Shown: positions 15,259 to 23,939, counted from the stretch's first letter. The stretch is DNA of 64,000 nucleotides from Rugamonas aquatica (GCF_009380215.1 NZ_WHUG01000001.1:372001-436000), one strand, 5' to 3'. Notes: generated by a model not told the origin, from the letters alone. Made by a program: numbers and translations.

Positions 15259-17913
15259 ATGGCGTTGAAACAGTATCTGCCGACCACCCTTAGATTCCGT
15301 CTCAGCGGCCTGGTCATGCTGCTGGTGCTGGGCGCGACCGTCACCGTGACGGTGGTTGCGCTGATGCTGGCCGAGCGCGATATGAAGGAAGTCATCGGCA
15401 GCCAGCAGTACGCCTTGCTGTCCGGCGCCGCCGCCCACATCGACGAACACCTGGCCGGCAAGAAGGCCATGCTGGCGGCGCTGGCCGAATCGCTGCCGGC
15501 GTCCACGCTGCGCGATCCCGCAGTTCTGCGGGCCTATCTGAAGGCGCGGCCGACGGCGCGCGGCCAGTTCTCCTTCCTTGAGATTTACGATGCCGAGGGC
15601 CTGCTGACCGGCGCGCTGGAGGAAGCCTTGCCGGACCAGCCCTACCGCGCCGCCGGCCAGGAATGGTTCGACACGACGCTGTCGCGGCGGCGCGGCGTGG
15701 TATCGGCGCCGTTTGCCAGCAAGCTGGCCGGCGCGCCGACGGTGCTGATTACGGCGCCGGTGCTCGACAGCGAGGGCCGCGTGGCGCTGGTGCTGGCCGG
15801 CGGCATCAACCTGCTGCACTACGCGCCGTTCGAGTCGCTCAGCGCGCTCAAGCCGGGCAGCACCGGCTTCACTTTCATCATGACGGCCGAAGGCGTGCTG
15901 CTCAGCCATCCGAACAAGGCGCGCCTGCTGCACAGTATTAACGAACGCCCCGGCAAGAACCGCGCGACGGAAATGGCGCTCAACGGCTTCCAGGGCTGGA
16001 CCGAGGCCGAGAACAAGGACCGCGTCAAAGGCATCTACTCGTATCGCCGCCTGCAGCATGCGCGCTGGATCGTGGCGGCGCGCTTCCCCAGCGACGAGGC
16101 CTTGGCGCCGTTGCGCGAGATGCGCTACGAGGCCGCGGCGGCAGCGACGGTGTTCGCCTGCCTGGCCGGCGTGCTGGCCTGGCTGGGCATCGCGCGGCTG
16201 CTGCGCCCCTTGCAGCGGCTGCGCCGCAACATCGCCGAGGTCAAGGACAGCCGCGCCGGCATCCAGGTGCTGCAGCTGGACCGCAAGGATGAAATCGGCG
16301 AATTGAGCGGCGCCTTCTACCGCCTGATGGCCGAACGCGAGGCGGCCCAGCTGCGCACCTACGAAAGCGAGAAGCGGGCGCGCATCCTGGCCGACAATCT
16401 GCCGTTGCTGATCGCCTACCTGGACCGCGACAAGCGCTACCTGTTCACCAACGAGCACTATCGCACGCTGTGGGGCATCGATCCGCAGGGCATGCTGGGC
16501 AAGAGCGTGGCCGAGATCTTCGGCCAGGCCGCCGATTCGTGGCAGGGCGACCTGGATCAGGCGCTGGACGGCGGCCGCCTGCACTACGAGCGCGAGTTCG
16601 AAAGCGCCGGCCAGATCCAGCACTTCATGGTGGACCTGGTGCCGGACATCGCCGCCAACGGCGAGGTGCAGGGCACATATCTGATGGCGATGGATATCAC
16701 CGACCGCAAGAACGCGGAGCTGATCCAGGCCGCCGGCGAGCAGCGCGCCGCCGCCGCCAGCCGCGCCAAGAGCGAGTTCGTGGCCAATATGAGCCATGAG
16801 ATCCGCACGCCGATGAACGCGGTGCTGGGCGTGGCCTACCTGCTGGGGAACACGGAGCTGAGCGCGCAGCAGCAGGAATACGTGGACATGATACGGTCCT
16901 CCGGCAATGTGCTGCTGGGGATCCTGAACGATGTGCTGGACTTCTCCAAGATCGAGGCGGGGCGCATGGAGCTGGCGCCGTCGACCTTCAAGCTGGGCGA
17001 GGTGCTGGAGGCGGTGAGCACGGTGATGACGCCGAATGCGGCCGCGCGCGGCATCCAGCTGACGGTGGCTGCCGACGCCGCAGTGCCGCAGTCGGTGGTG
17101 GGCGACGCCATGCGCCTGCAGCAGATCCTGATCAATTTACTGGGCAATGCGATCAAGTTCACCGAGCATGGACATGTGGCGCTGCGGGTGGAGCGCTCGG
17201 CCAACGGCATGGCCGGATACGCCGGCGACGCCGTCGGCCTGCGCTTCGTGGTGCGCGACACCGGCATCGGCATGGACCTGGAGCAGCAGAGCCGCCTGTT
17301 CGAAGCCTTCAACCAGGCCGACGCCTCGACCACGCGCCGTTTCGGCGGCACCGGCCTGGGTCTGGCGATCTGCCGCCGGCTGGCGGAGCTGATGGGCGGC
17401 GGCATCGCCGTCAGCAGCATGCCGGGCAAGGGCAGCGAGTTTGTCGTCACGCTGCCGTTCCTGCTGCCGAAGGCCGAAGCCATCGCGCCGCCGGCGCCGG
17501 CCGACGAGCAAGCGTCGGAGCAGCGCCTCAAGGGCCTGCGCCTGCTGCTGGTGGAAGACCATCCGCTCAACCAGGTGGTGGCGCGCGGCATGCTGGAATA
17601 CGCCGGCGCCAGCGTGGACGTGGCGGAAAACGGCCAGCTGGCGGTCGACCGGCTGCGCGAGCATCCGACCGACTACGACATCGTGCTGATGGACGTGCAG
17701 ATGCCGGTGATGGACGGCTTCGCGGCCACCGGCGCGATACGCCAGGAGCTCAAGCTGGACCTGCCCATCCTGGCGATGACGGCGGGCGTGATGCAGTCGG
17801 AGCAGGAGCGCTGCATCGCCGCCGGCATGAACGACTTCATCGCCAAGCCGGTCGATGTCGAGCAGATGCTGGACATCATATCGCGCCACATACCGGCCGA
17901 CCGCCGGCCCTGA
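15259..17913 (+). CDS. Cache-HAMP-PAS hybrid sensor histidine kinase with one receiver domain
   Basis: 884 residues. Membrane segment about 14-36, extracytoplasmic dCache-like sensor about 40-290, membrane segment about 292-312, HAMP, PAS about 375-490 (LADNLPLLIAYLDRD), HisKA with NMSHEIRTP (His513), HATPase (NAIKF, DTGIGM, GGTGLGL) and a C-terminal REC (LLLVEDHPLNQ, LMDVQMPVMDGF). The kinase core and receiver closely resemble those of the divergent neighbour (ILAMTAGVMQSE, GMNDFIAKP), suggesting shared ancestry with different sensors. It has no dedicated output domain, so it needs a downstream partner. Confidence 0.93.
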   Translation: MALKQYLPTTLRFRLSGLVMLLVLGATVTVTVVALMLAERDMKEVIGSQQYALLSGAAAHIDEHLAGKKAMLAALAESLPASTLRDPAVLRAYLKARPTARGQFSFLEIYDAEGLLTGALEEALPDQPYRAAGQEWFDTTLSRRRGVVSAPFASKLAGAPTVLITAPVLDSEGRVALVLAGGINLLHYAPFESLSALKPGSTGFTFIMTAEGVLLSHPNKARLLHSINERPGKNRATEMALNGFQGWTEAENKDRVKGIYSYRRLQHARWIVAARFPSDEALAPLREMRYEAAAAATVFACLAGVLAWLGIARLLRPLQRLRRNIAEVKDSRAGIQVLQLDRKDEIGELSGAFYRLMAEREAAQLRTYESEKRARILADNLPLLIAYLDRDKRYLFTNEHYRTLWGIDPQGMLGKSVAEIFGQAADSWQGDLDQALDGGRLHYEREFESAGQIQHFMVDLVPDIAANGEVQGTYLMAMDITDRKNAELIQAAGEQRAAAASRAKSEFVANMSHEIRTPMNAVLGVAYLLGNTELSAQQQEYVDMIRSSGNVLLGILNDVLDFSKIEAGRMELAPSTFKLGEVLEAVSTVMTPNAAARGIQLTVAADAAVPQSVVGDAMRLQQILINLLGNAIKFTEHGHVALRVERSANGMAGYAGDAVGLRFVVRDTGIGMDLEQQSRLFEAFNQADASTTRRFGGTGLGLAICRRLAELMGGGIAVSSMPGKGSEFVVTLPFLLPKAEAIAPPAPADEQASEQRLKGLRLLLVEDHPLNQVVARGMLEYAGASVDVAENGQLAVDRLREHPTDYDIVLMDVQMPVMDGFAATGAIRQELKLDLPILAMTAGVMQSEQERCIAAGMNDFIAKPVDVEQMLDIISRHIPADRRP

Positions 17914-17920
17914 TTCCCCC

Positions 17921-17968
17921 CGCATTTGGCGACGGCGGCGTGCATTTCGCGCCGGCCGGCCGCATTTC
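17921..17968. repeat. Three GCATTT direct repeats at exact 20-bp spacing (candidate operator)
   Basis: CGCATTTG (17921), TGCATTTC (17941) and CGCATTTC (17961) start exactly 20 bp apart in the gap before the DUF2141/carotenoid oxygenase/LytS/LytTR operon. The first two 20-bp units match at 14 positions. Two-turn spacing of direct repeats is what LytTR-type regulators use, although the bases are not the classic consensus. Role inferred. Confidence 0.45.
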
Positions 17969-18037
17969 GTCGCATCGTACTCACCGCCTCCGGGGCGCTG
18001 GCTAGAGTGGAGCCTCATTCACTCACCGGAGTTCATC

Positions 18038-18463
18038 ATGCGCTACACCAGTCTCGTTGCCGCCTTCCTGTCCACCATGACCATGCTGGCCGCCGCGCCG
18101 TCGCAAGCCGCCGACCTGAAGATCACCGTCACCGGCATCGCCAGCGCCGACGGCCAGGTGCTGGTCGCGCTGTACAACTCGGCCGAGACCTATCAGAAGC
18201 GCAGCTTCCGCGTGGCGAGCGCGCCGGCGGTGGCCGGCGCCATCACGATCGAGATCAAAGATCTGCCGCCCGGCGACTACGCCTACTCGCTGTTCCACGA
18301 CGCTAACGGCAACGGCAAGTTGGACAGCAACGTGATCGGCATTCCGACCGAGGACTACGCCTTCAGCAACAACGCCATGGGCAAGTTCGGCCCGCCGAAC
18401 TACGAGGCCGCGCGCTTCACGCTGCCGGCCGCCGGCGCCGCCACCAGCGTCAACCTGCACTAA
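18038..18463 (+). CDS. DUF2141 domain secreted protein
   Basis: 141 residues with a signal peptide (ends PSQAAD). The mature part matches DUF2141: LKITVTGIASADGQVLVALYNS, IKDLPPGDYAYSLFHDANGN, KLDSNVIGIPTEDYAFSNNA, then GPPNYEAARF. ATG 18038 is chosen because CCGGAG precedes it and the signal peptide begins there; longer readings run into the preceding kinase gene. It precedes the carotenoid oxygenase by 13 bp and is probably cotranscribed. DUF2141 genes often sit with carotenoid or outer-membrane functions, but the role is unknown. Confidence 0.9.
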   Translation: MRYTSLVAAFLSTMTMLAAAPSQAADLKITVTGIASADGQVLVALYNSAETYQKRSFRVASAPAVAGAITIEIKDLPPGDYAYSLFHDANGNGKLDSNVIGIPTEDYAFSNNAMGKFGPPNYEAARFTLPAAGAATSVNLH

Positions 18464-18476
18464 GCGGAGGCCTGCC

Positions 18477-19964
18477 ATGAGCGACCGCCGCCAATTCCTG
18501 TCCCGTAGCATCGGCCTGGCCGCCTTCGGCCTGACCTCCGGCAGCGCGCTGGCCGACGCCGACACCTACCGCCGCTTCCATCAGGCGCTGGCGCGCGAGC
18601 CCAGGCTGACGGCCTTCGCCGGCGCCACCGGCGAGCTGTCCGGCGACGCGGTGGTCCACGGCCGCATGCCGGCCGATCTACAGGGCGTCTTTTACCGCAA
18701 CGGCCCCGGACGATTCGAATTGGGCGGCGAGCGCTATCACCACTGGTTCGACGGCGACGGCTTCGCGCAGCGCTGGCAGATCGGCGGCGGCAAGGTCAGT
18801 CATCGTGGCCGCTTCGTCGCCACGCAGAAGTTCGCCGAGGAGAGCGCGGCGGGCCAGTTCCTGTATCCGGCCTTCGGCACCTACATCGACCGCAAGCAGC
18901 CCAAGAACAACGACACGATGAACGCCGCCAATACCAACCTGCTGCCGCTCGGCGGGCGCGTGTACGCCTTGTGGGAGGGCGGCTCCGCGGTCGAAGTCGA
19001 TCCGCAGACGCTGGAAACGCGCGGCATCAAGACCTGGAGCCCGGAGTTGAAGTCCATGCCGTTCTCCGCCCATCCCAAGGTCGATCCCGACGGCGGCGTT
19101 TGGAACTTCGGCACCATGCCGGGCGCGAACCTGCTGGTGCTGTATCAGCTGAGCGCCGCCGGTGAATTGAAGCGCAGCGCCGTCGTCAAGGTGCCGCAGC
19201 TGAACATGGTGCACGATTTCGTCGTCAGCGGCCGCCACCTGATCTTCCTGATCCCGCCGTATGATCTGGTGGCCGGTGTGGACACGAGCTATCGCGAGAA
19301 CCTGCACTGGGCCGGCGACAAGCGGGCCTTGCGCGCGGTGGTCATTTCCAAGGATACGCTGGAGCTGCGCCAGATATTCGAACTGCCGGCGCGTTCCGTC
19401 TTCCACTTCGGGAACGCGTTCGAAGACGGCGCCTGCACCCGGCTGGACGTGGTGATGCATGACGGCGACACCCTGCCGGAACTGGGCATGGTCATGCACG
19501 GTGAGCTGCGGCCGTTCCATGCATCCGCCAGTACGGTGCAGGTGACGCTGGACTATGCCAGCGGCAAGGCGCGCGAGGCGCGCCTGTTCGGCGCCAGTGA
19601 GTTCCCACGGGTGGCGCCGCAGGTGGTGTCGGCGCGCCACCGCAAGCTGGCGGTGCTGGGCGTGGCCTCCGGCAGCAAGGACTACATCCTCAACACCGTC
19701 AACCTGATCGACATCGACAGCGGCAAGGCGGACAGCTACAGCTTCGGCGCCGGCTGGCAGGTGGAGGAGCATGTGCTGGTGCCACGGCGCGGCGCCCGTT
19801 CCGAGACCGACGGCTATCTGGTCGGCGTGGCTCAGGACTCGCGGCGCGCCCAGACCGTGCTGACGGTGTTTGATGCACACAACATCAAAGCCGGTCCAAG
19901 GGCGATGGCGAGGCTTTCTTATACTTCGCCGCTTTGCTTTCATGGTAACTTTCTGCCGGCATGA
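18477..19964 (+). CDS. Carotenoid oxygenase (RPE65 / carotenoid cleavage dioxygenase family), Tat-exported
   Basis: 495-residue non-haem iron dioxygenase that oxidatively cleaves carotenoid or stilbene-type double bonds. The four iron-binding histidines of the beta-propeller can be placed: His199 (SAHPK), His246 (MVHDF), His310 (VFHFGN) and His489 (CFHGNF). GVFYRNGPGRFE and HHWFDGDGF near the N terminus are family hallmarks. An N-terminal SDRRQFL followed by a hydrophobic stretch is a Tat-type signal, so the enzyme is probably periplasmic. It sits between the DUF2141 gene (13 bp upstream) and a LytS-type kinase. The substrate is unknown; no carotenoid biosynthesis gene is in the window. Confidence 0.9.
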   Translation: MSDRRQFLSRSIGLAAFGLTSGSALADADTYRRFHQALAREPRLTAFAGATGELSGDAVVHGRMPADLQGVFYRNGPGRFELGGERYHHWFDGDGFAQRWQIGGGKVSHRGRFVATQKFAEESAAGQFLYPAFGTYIDRKQPKNNDTMNAANTNLLPLGGRVYALWEGGSAVEVDPQTLETRGIKTWSPELKSMPFSAHPKVDPDGGVWNFGTMPGANLLVLYQLSAAGELKRSAVVKVPQLNMVHDFVVSGRHLIFLIPPYDLVAGVDTSYRENLHWAGDKRALRAVVISKDTLELRQIFELPARSVFHFGNAFEDGACTRLDVVMHDGDTLPELGMVMHGELRPFHASASTVQVTLDYASGKAREARLFGASEFPRVAPQVVSARHRKLAVLGVASGSKDYILNTVNLIDIDSGKADSYSFGAGWQVEEHVLVPRRGARSETDGYLVGVAQDSRRAQTVLTVFDAHNIKAGPRAMARLSYTSPLCFHGNFLPA

Positions 19965-19981
19965 CTAAACAGGGATACACG

Positions 19982-21202
19982 ATGAATCAACGCAGCGAGG
20001 CAAGCATGGCCTCATTGGATGTCGCAGAGCCTTCGCTGGCGCATCCGATGGACCTGATCCCGTTCTTCCGCCGCTGGCAGCCGACGGCGCAGCGCAACCT
20101 GCTGTACACGCTGCTGTGGAACTGCGGCCTGGGTACGGTCCTGACGGTGCTGGAGATGCTGATGTCGTCCGACCGTCAGGCGCTGCTGGGGCATTGGCAG
20201 TGGGCGCTGGTGCAGGCGCACTGGTGGCCGATGCTGTTCATCTCGAATCTGATCGGCTTCCTGGTCCACGGCGGCCTCGCGGCGGTCAACGCGCTGACCC
20301 AGGGCTGGCCGAGCCGCGCCAAGGGCATGCCCCGGCTGCTGTTCAACCTTGGGCTGGTGCTGGGCAGCGTGCTGATTGGGCTGAGTGCCGGTACGGCGCT
20401 GCTGAACGGTCAGAACATCTTTGAATTGCTGAACAATCGCAGCGCGGTGCTGCAGTCCGTGATCCTGGCGACGGTGATCGCGCTGTTGATGTACCTGGTG
20501 CGGCGCGGCGCCGAGCGCCGGCTGGCTGCGGCGCTGGAGAAGGCGCATCAGCAGGAGCTGATCGCTTCCACCGCGCGGCTGCTGGCGGAAGCGCGGCTGC
20601 GGGCCTTGCAGGCGCAGATCGAGCCGCACTTCTTGTACAACACGCTGGCCAATGTGGTGAGCCTGATCGGCCCGCAGCCGGCCAAAGCCCAGCACATGCT
20701 GGAGCGCTTCATCGATTACCTGCGCGCCAGCCTCGCGGCCAGCCGCAGCGAGGAAGCGACGCTGGGCTCGGAGGCCAAGCTGATCGCCGCCTATCTGGAC
20801 GTGCTGGCGGTACGCATGGGCGAGCGGCTGCGCTATCGCATCGATGTGCCGGACGAGCTGCGCCAGTTCGCGATCGCCCCCATGCTGCTGCAACCGGTGG
20901 TGGAGAACGCGATATCGCACGGGCTGGAGCCCAAGGTGGAAGGCGGCGAGATCGTCGTCAGCGCGCAGCTGGACGGCGCGCACCTGCGCCTGCAGATCAG
21001 CGACACCGGCGCGGGCCTGGGCAGCGTGATGTCGGCCAAGCCGGGCGGCGGAGTGGGGCTGAGCAATCTGCGTGAGCGCCTGCGCAGTTTGTACGGCGCC
21101 GCCGCTCGGGTAGAATTACTGGAAAATCAACCCTGCGGCATGACGGTGCGCCTCATGCTGCCTTTGAATGCGAGCCTGACATCGAACCACTCCGCGCCCT
21201 GA
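19982..21202 (+). CDS. LytS-type sensor histidine kinase (His_kinase family)
   Basis: 406 residues from ATG 19982; an ATG at 19961 overlapping the previous stop would give 413. I prefer 19982 because AGGGA sits about seven bases before it. Four or five hydrophobic segments occupy about 55-190, followed by the His_kinase (PF06580) motif QAQIEPHFLYNTLANV with the phospho-acceptor histidine, and a HATPase domain (VENAISHG, DTGAGLG, GVGLSNLRERL). It pairs with the LytTR regulator immediately downstream. The membrane region carries no recognisable ligand domain. Confidence 0.92.
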   Translation: MNQRSEASMASLDVAEPSLAHPMDLIPFFRRWQPTAQRNLLYTLLWNCGLGTVLTVLEMLMSSDRQALLGHWQWALVQAHWWPMLFISNLIGFLVHGGLAAVNALTQGWPSRAKGMPRLLFNLGLVLGSVLIGLSAGTALLNGQNIFELLNNRSAVLQSVILATVIALLMYLVRRGAERRLAAALEKAHQQELIASTARLLAEARLRALQAQIEPHFLYNTLANVVSLIGPQPAKAQHMLERFIDYLRASLAASRSEEATLGSEAKLIAAYLDVLAVRMGERLRYRIDVPDELRQFAIAPMLLQPVVENAISHGLEPKVEGGEIVVSAQLDGAHLRLQISDTGAGLGSVMSAKPGGGVGLSNLRERLRSLYGAAARVELLENQPCGMTVRLMLPLNASLTSNHSAP

Positions 21203-21990
21203 TCGCAGACGACGAAGAACATCTGCGCGATTATCTTGAAGCTCAACTGAAAACGGCGTGGCCGGAACTGAAGGTGGTGGCCAAGGCCGCCAACGGCATC
21301 GACGCGCTGCGCCTGATCGGCGAGGAGGCGCCGGACGTGGTGTTCCTCGATATCCGCATGCCCGGCTTGACGGGGCTGGACGTAGCGGCCCGCCTGGTGG
21401 CGGACGCCACGCCGCCGCACATCGTGTTCGTCACGGCCTTCGACCAGTATGCGGTGGAAGCGTTCGAGCATTCCGCAGTCGACTACTTGCTGAAACCGGC
21501 GAGCCTGGAGCGGCTGGACAAGACCGTCGCCAAGCTGAAAGCGGCGTTGCGGGCCAGGGAACCAGCGGCGACCGGCATCACGGCGGCGACGCTGCAAGCC
21601 TTGCTGGCGCAGCTGGGCGGCGCGGCGGCAGTGGTGGCACCGGCGGCGGCACCGGCTCCCGCGCCGACCCTGCAATGGATACGCGCCTCACAGGGCGACC
21701 AGACGCGCTTGATCTCCATCGACGAAGTGATCTACTTCCAGAGCAATGACAAGTACACCAGCGTGTTCCTGGCCGACGGCGAGAGCCTGATCCGCACGCC
21801 GATCAGCAAGCTGCGCGAGCAGTTGGACGAGCAGAAGTTCTGGCAGATCCACCGCAGCGTCATCGTCGCCGCCCACCACGTGGCGGGCACGCGCCAGGAT
21901 TTTCGTGGCCGTCTGATGGTGCAGCTCAAGGGCCGCGAGGAGCAGCTGGTGGTCAGCCGTAATTACGTCGATCTGTTCCGGCAGATGTAG
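21199..21990 (+). CDS. LytTR family response regulator with no canonical start codon
   Basis: REC plus LytTR DNA-binding domain. The REC acidic pocket (IADDEEHLRDYLEAQL) is encoded from about 21202, the phospho-acceptor is in FLDIRMPGLTG, the switch Lys in YLLKPAS; then an Ala/Pro linker and LytTR (WIRASQGDQTRLISIDEVIY, FWQIHRSVIV, QLVVSRNYVDLF). The first ATG/GTG/TTG in this frame is GTG 21274, which would delete the first REC strand and its Asp pair. I therefore give CTG 21199, overlapping the kinase stop, as the provisional start. An ATG at 21168 opens a different frame that stops after three codons; loss of one base there would join it to this frame. The C terminus overlaps the convergent ArsR-like gene by 38 bp. 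Confidence 0.75.
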   Translation: MIADDEEHLRDYLEAQLKTAWPELKVVAKAANGIDALRLIGEEAPDVVFLDIRMPGLTGLDVAARLVADATPPHIVFVTAFDQYAVEAFEHSAVDYLLKPASLERLDKTVAKLKAALRAREPAATGITAATLQALLAQLGGAAAVVAPAAAPAPAPTLQWIRASQGDQTRLISIDEVIYFQSNDKYTSVFLADGESLIRTPISKLREQLDEQKFWQIHRSVIVAAHHVAGTRQDFRGRLMVQLKGREEQLVVSRNYVDLFRQM

Positions 21991-22678
21991 GCGTCAGCAG
22001 CCTGGCGAATGCGGCGTGGCCCTTGGGCGTAATGCTCACCACGCGCGAACGCGGCGCGCGCAGCACCCATCCTTCGCTCACATACATCGCCAGCAGTGCG
22101 GCGCCCAGCGCGCCGGACAGGTGCGGCCGGCGCTGCGTCAGGTCGACGCAGCAGCGGGCGAACGGGCGGCGGCTTCCCGGCGCCGACTCCATCGATACGC
22201 CCAACGCGGCCAGTTGCTGCCTGCCGGTTGGCGTCAACTCGTAATCCTGGCCTGAACCGGCCAGCCATCCCTTATCGAGCATGGTTTGCAGCAGCTGCAC
22301 GGCGATCTCGCCAGCCAGGTGGTCGTAGCAGGTGCGCGCCTGCAGGAACTGGGGCGGCATGGCCCGCACCAGCGCGGGCGGAGGCGGCTGCTTTGGCCGG
22401 GTCGCCATGCTGAACGAGGCCAGGCCTTCGATCAGGTGCGCGGCCTCGCGGCTGGCGATGCGGAAGTAGCGGTGGCGGCCCTGGGCGTCGGCCGTCAGCA
22501 GCCCGCCGTCGACCAGCTTCGCCAGGTGGGCGCTGGCCGACTGCGCCGAGATATTGGCCGCGAAGGCCAGCTCGCCGGCCGGCCGCCGCGTGCCGTCGAT
22601 CAGCGTCCAGGCGATGGTGGCGCGGGCCGGGTCGGCCAGCAGGGCTGCGATCGATGCGATGTCCGGAGTGTCGTCCAT
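21953..22678 (-). CDS. ArsR-family-like winged-helix transcriptional regulator
   Basis: 241 residues. The first 90 form an ArsR-type winged helix (IASIAALLADPARATIAWTL, then SAQSASAHLAKLVDGGLL and GRHRYFRIAS). The long C-terminal part (QARTCYDHLAGEIAVQLL, later a second wing-like RVVSITPKGHAAFARLL) resembles duplicated-domain ArsR regulators without an obvious cysteine metal site. It is divergent from the RidA-like gene across about 77 bp. Its 3' end overlaps the LytTR gene by 38 bp tail to tail. Effector unknown. Confidence 0.87.
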   Translation of the reverse strand: MDDTPDIASIAALLADPARATIAWTLIDGTRRPAGELAFAANISAQSASAHLAKLVDGGLLTADAQGRHRYFRIASREAAHLIEGLASFSMATRPKQPPPPALVRAMPPQFLQARTCYDHLAGEIAVQLLQTMLDKGWLAGSGQDYELTPTGRQQLAALGVSMESAPGSRRPFARCCVDLTQRRPHLSGALGAALLAMYVSEGWVLRAPRSRVVSITPKGHAAFARLLTPTSAGTDRRNYG

Positions 22679-22755
22679 AGTTCATCCCGCGCTGAATTAT
22701 CAGGGCTACATCTTGCATCACAATGCGAGCCATTGTCCACAACGAGGAGGGAAGC

Positions 22756-23145
22756 ATGAACAAACAGCACACTACCGGCATCGCGGAACACGTGGGGCGC
22801 TATGCCGACGCGGTGGAGGCGCCGGCCGGCTCGCGCTGGCTGTACACGGCGGGAACGCCCGGCATGCGTGCGGATGGCACGCTGCCCGATGATATAAGCG
22901 GTCAAACGGAACTGGCGTGGTCGAACATCATGACGGCGCTGGACAAGGCGGGCATGACGGCGGCCGATATCGTCAAGATGACGCATTACCTGGTCAATCC
23001 GGCCGACCTGGCGGCGTGCGTCGCGGTGCGCAGCCGCGTGCTCGGAGAACTGCGTCCGGCATCGATGCTGATGGTGGTGGCGGCCTTGCCCCGGCCGGAT
23101 TTCCTGGTGGAGGTGGAGGTCGTCGCCGCGCGCGCCGTTACCTGA
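22756..23145 (+). CDS. RidA / YjgF family protein, probably lacking the catalytic Arg
   Basis: 129 residues of the Rid superfamily, which in its archetype deaminates reactive enamine/imine intermediates. GMRADGTLPDDISGQTELAW, the AADIVKMTHYLV segment and the C-terminal VEVEVVAARAV fit the fold. The PAR-S motif that carries the catalytic arginine in archetypal RidA reads PASML here, so this is more likely a Rid4-7-type member of unknown activity. ATG 22756 is chosen for the strong AGGAGG before it. The divergent ArsR-like gene may regulate it. Confidence 0.88.
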   Translation: MNKQHTTGIAEHVGRYADAVEAPAGSRWLYTAGTPGMRADGTLPDDISGQTELAWSNIMTALDKAGMTAADIVKMTHYLVNPADLAACVAVRSRVLGELRPASMLMVVAALPRPDFLVEVEVVAARAVT

Positions 23146-23938
23146 CCAGCATGCTGCCGGGGGCGATGTGATAGGCGTCGTAGTAATAGCGCTTGTAGAT
23201 CGCCGCGAGGGCACCGCTTTTCTGCATGTCGCGCATGGCCGATTCCAGTGCGGCCAGGCGCTCCGGCGACACCGCTTTGCGCGACACCGCGACCGCGCGC
23301 GGCGGGCCGTCGTCGACCATGCGATAGGCGGCTTTTTCCACCTGGTCTTCCATGTGCAGGTCGGCCACCACGGCCTCGCCCTGGTCCTCGGGGATCAGTA
23401 CCGCATCGATGCGGCCAAACGCGAGCTTGCGGAAGTTGGCTTCCATGTCCTTGACCGCATCCTTCCTCAGGTTGCAATCGTGCTCGAAGCGGCGCACGTA
23501 CTCGGCGCCGAATTTGACGCCGATGCGCAGCGGCGCCAGGTCGGCATACTCGTTGATGACGATATTGCTGCCTTTGCGCACATAGAACACGCGGTCGGCG
23601 CTATGCTCGCGGTAGGGCGTCTGCAGGAATTGCAGGTAGGCGCTGCGGCGCGGCGTATCGCGCACGCCGATCATGACATCGGCGTCGCCCTGTTCGAGCA
23701 TGAACAGGCAGCGCCGCAGCGGGCATGGCTTGATCTGCAGCGCCATGCCGCTGCGGCGCGCCAGCTCGCGCATGACTTCCATGTAAGCGCCGCCGTAGAC
23801 ACCGTCGTTCTCGGTGGTCCACGGCAGTATCTTGTTAAAGGCGAGCACCAGCGGGCGCTCCGCAGCCGTTTCGGCATGCGAAGGCCCCGCCAGCGACGCC
23901 GCAAGCGCCGCTGCGATCAGCAGGTGAACGCGCAGAAT
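23138..23938 (-). CDS. Extracytoplasmic solute-binding protein (SBP_bac_3-like) with a non-canonical start
   Basis: Polar-amino-acid-type binding protein: VLAFNKILPWTTENDGVYGG, YMEVMRELARRSGM, DVMIGVRDTPRR, then IGVKFGAEY and the C-terminal IYKRYYYD. From GTG 23848 the protein would have 236 residues and no signal peptide. The same frame continues upstream and encodes a convincing signal peptide (hydrophobic core LLIAAALAASLAG, cleavage near PSHA-ET), beginning right at the purT stop. No ATG, GTG or TTG is available there; ATT 23938 or CTG 23935 would be the start. I give 23938 provisionally. It ends 8 bp inside the convergent RidA-like gene and is probably cotranscribed with purT. Confidence 0.78.
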   Translation of the reverse strand: MLRVHLLIAAALAASLAGPSHAETAAERPLVLAFNKILPWTTENDGVYGGAYMEVMRELARRSGMALQIKPCPLRRCLFMLEQGDADVMIGVRDTPRRSAYLQFLQTPYREHSADRVFYVRKGSNIVINEYADLAPLRIGVKFGAEYVRRFEHDCNLRKDAVKDMEANFRKLAFGRIDAVLIPEDQGEAVVADLHMEDQVEKAAYRMVDDGPPRAVAVSRKAVSPERLAALESAMRDMQKSGALAAIYKRYYYDAYHIAPGSMLVR

Positions 23939-23939
23939 T

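Noticed and set aside
17921..17980. Possible CRISPR or tandem-repeat array
   Set aside because: Only three short 6-8 bp repeats, far too short for CRISPR; reported instead as a candidate operator.
21274..21990. LytTR regulator starting at GTG 21274
   Set aside because: It would remove the first beta strand and the acidic Asp pair of the receiver, which are encoded intact just upstream.
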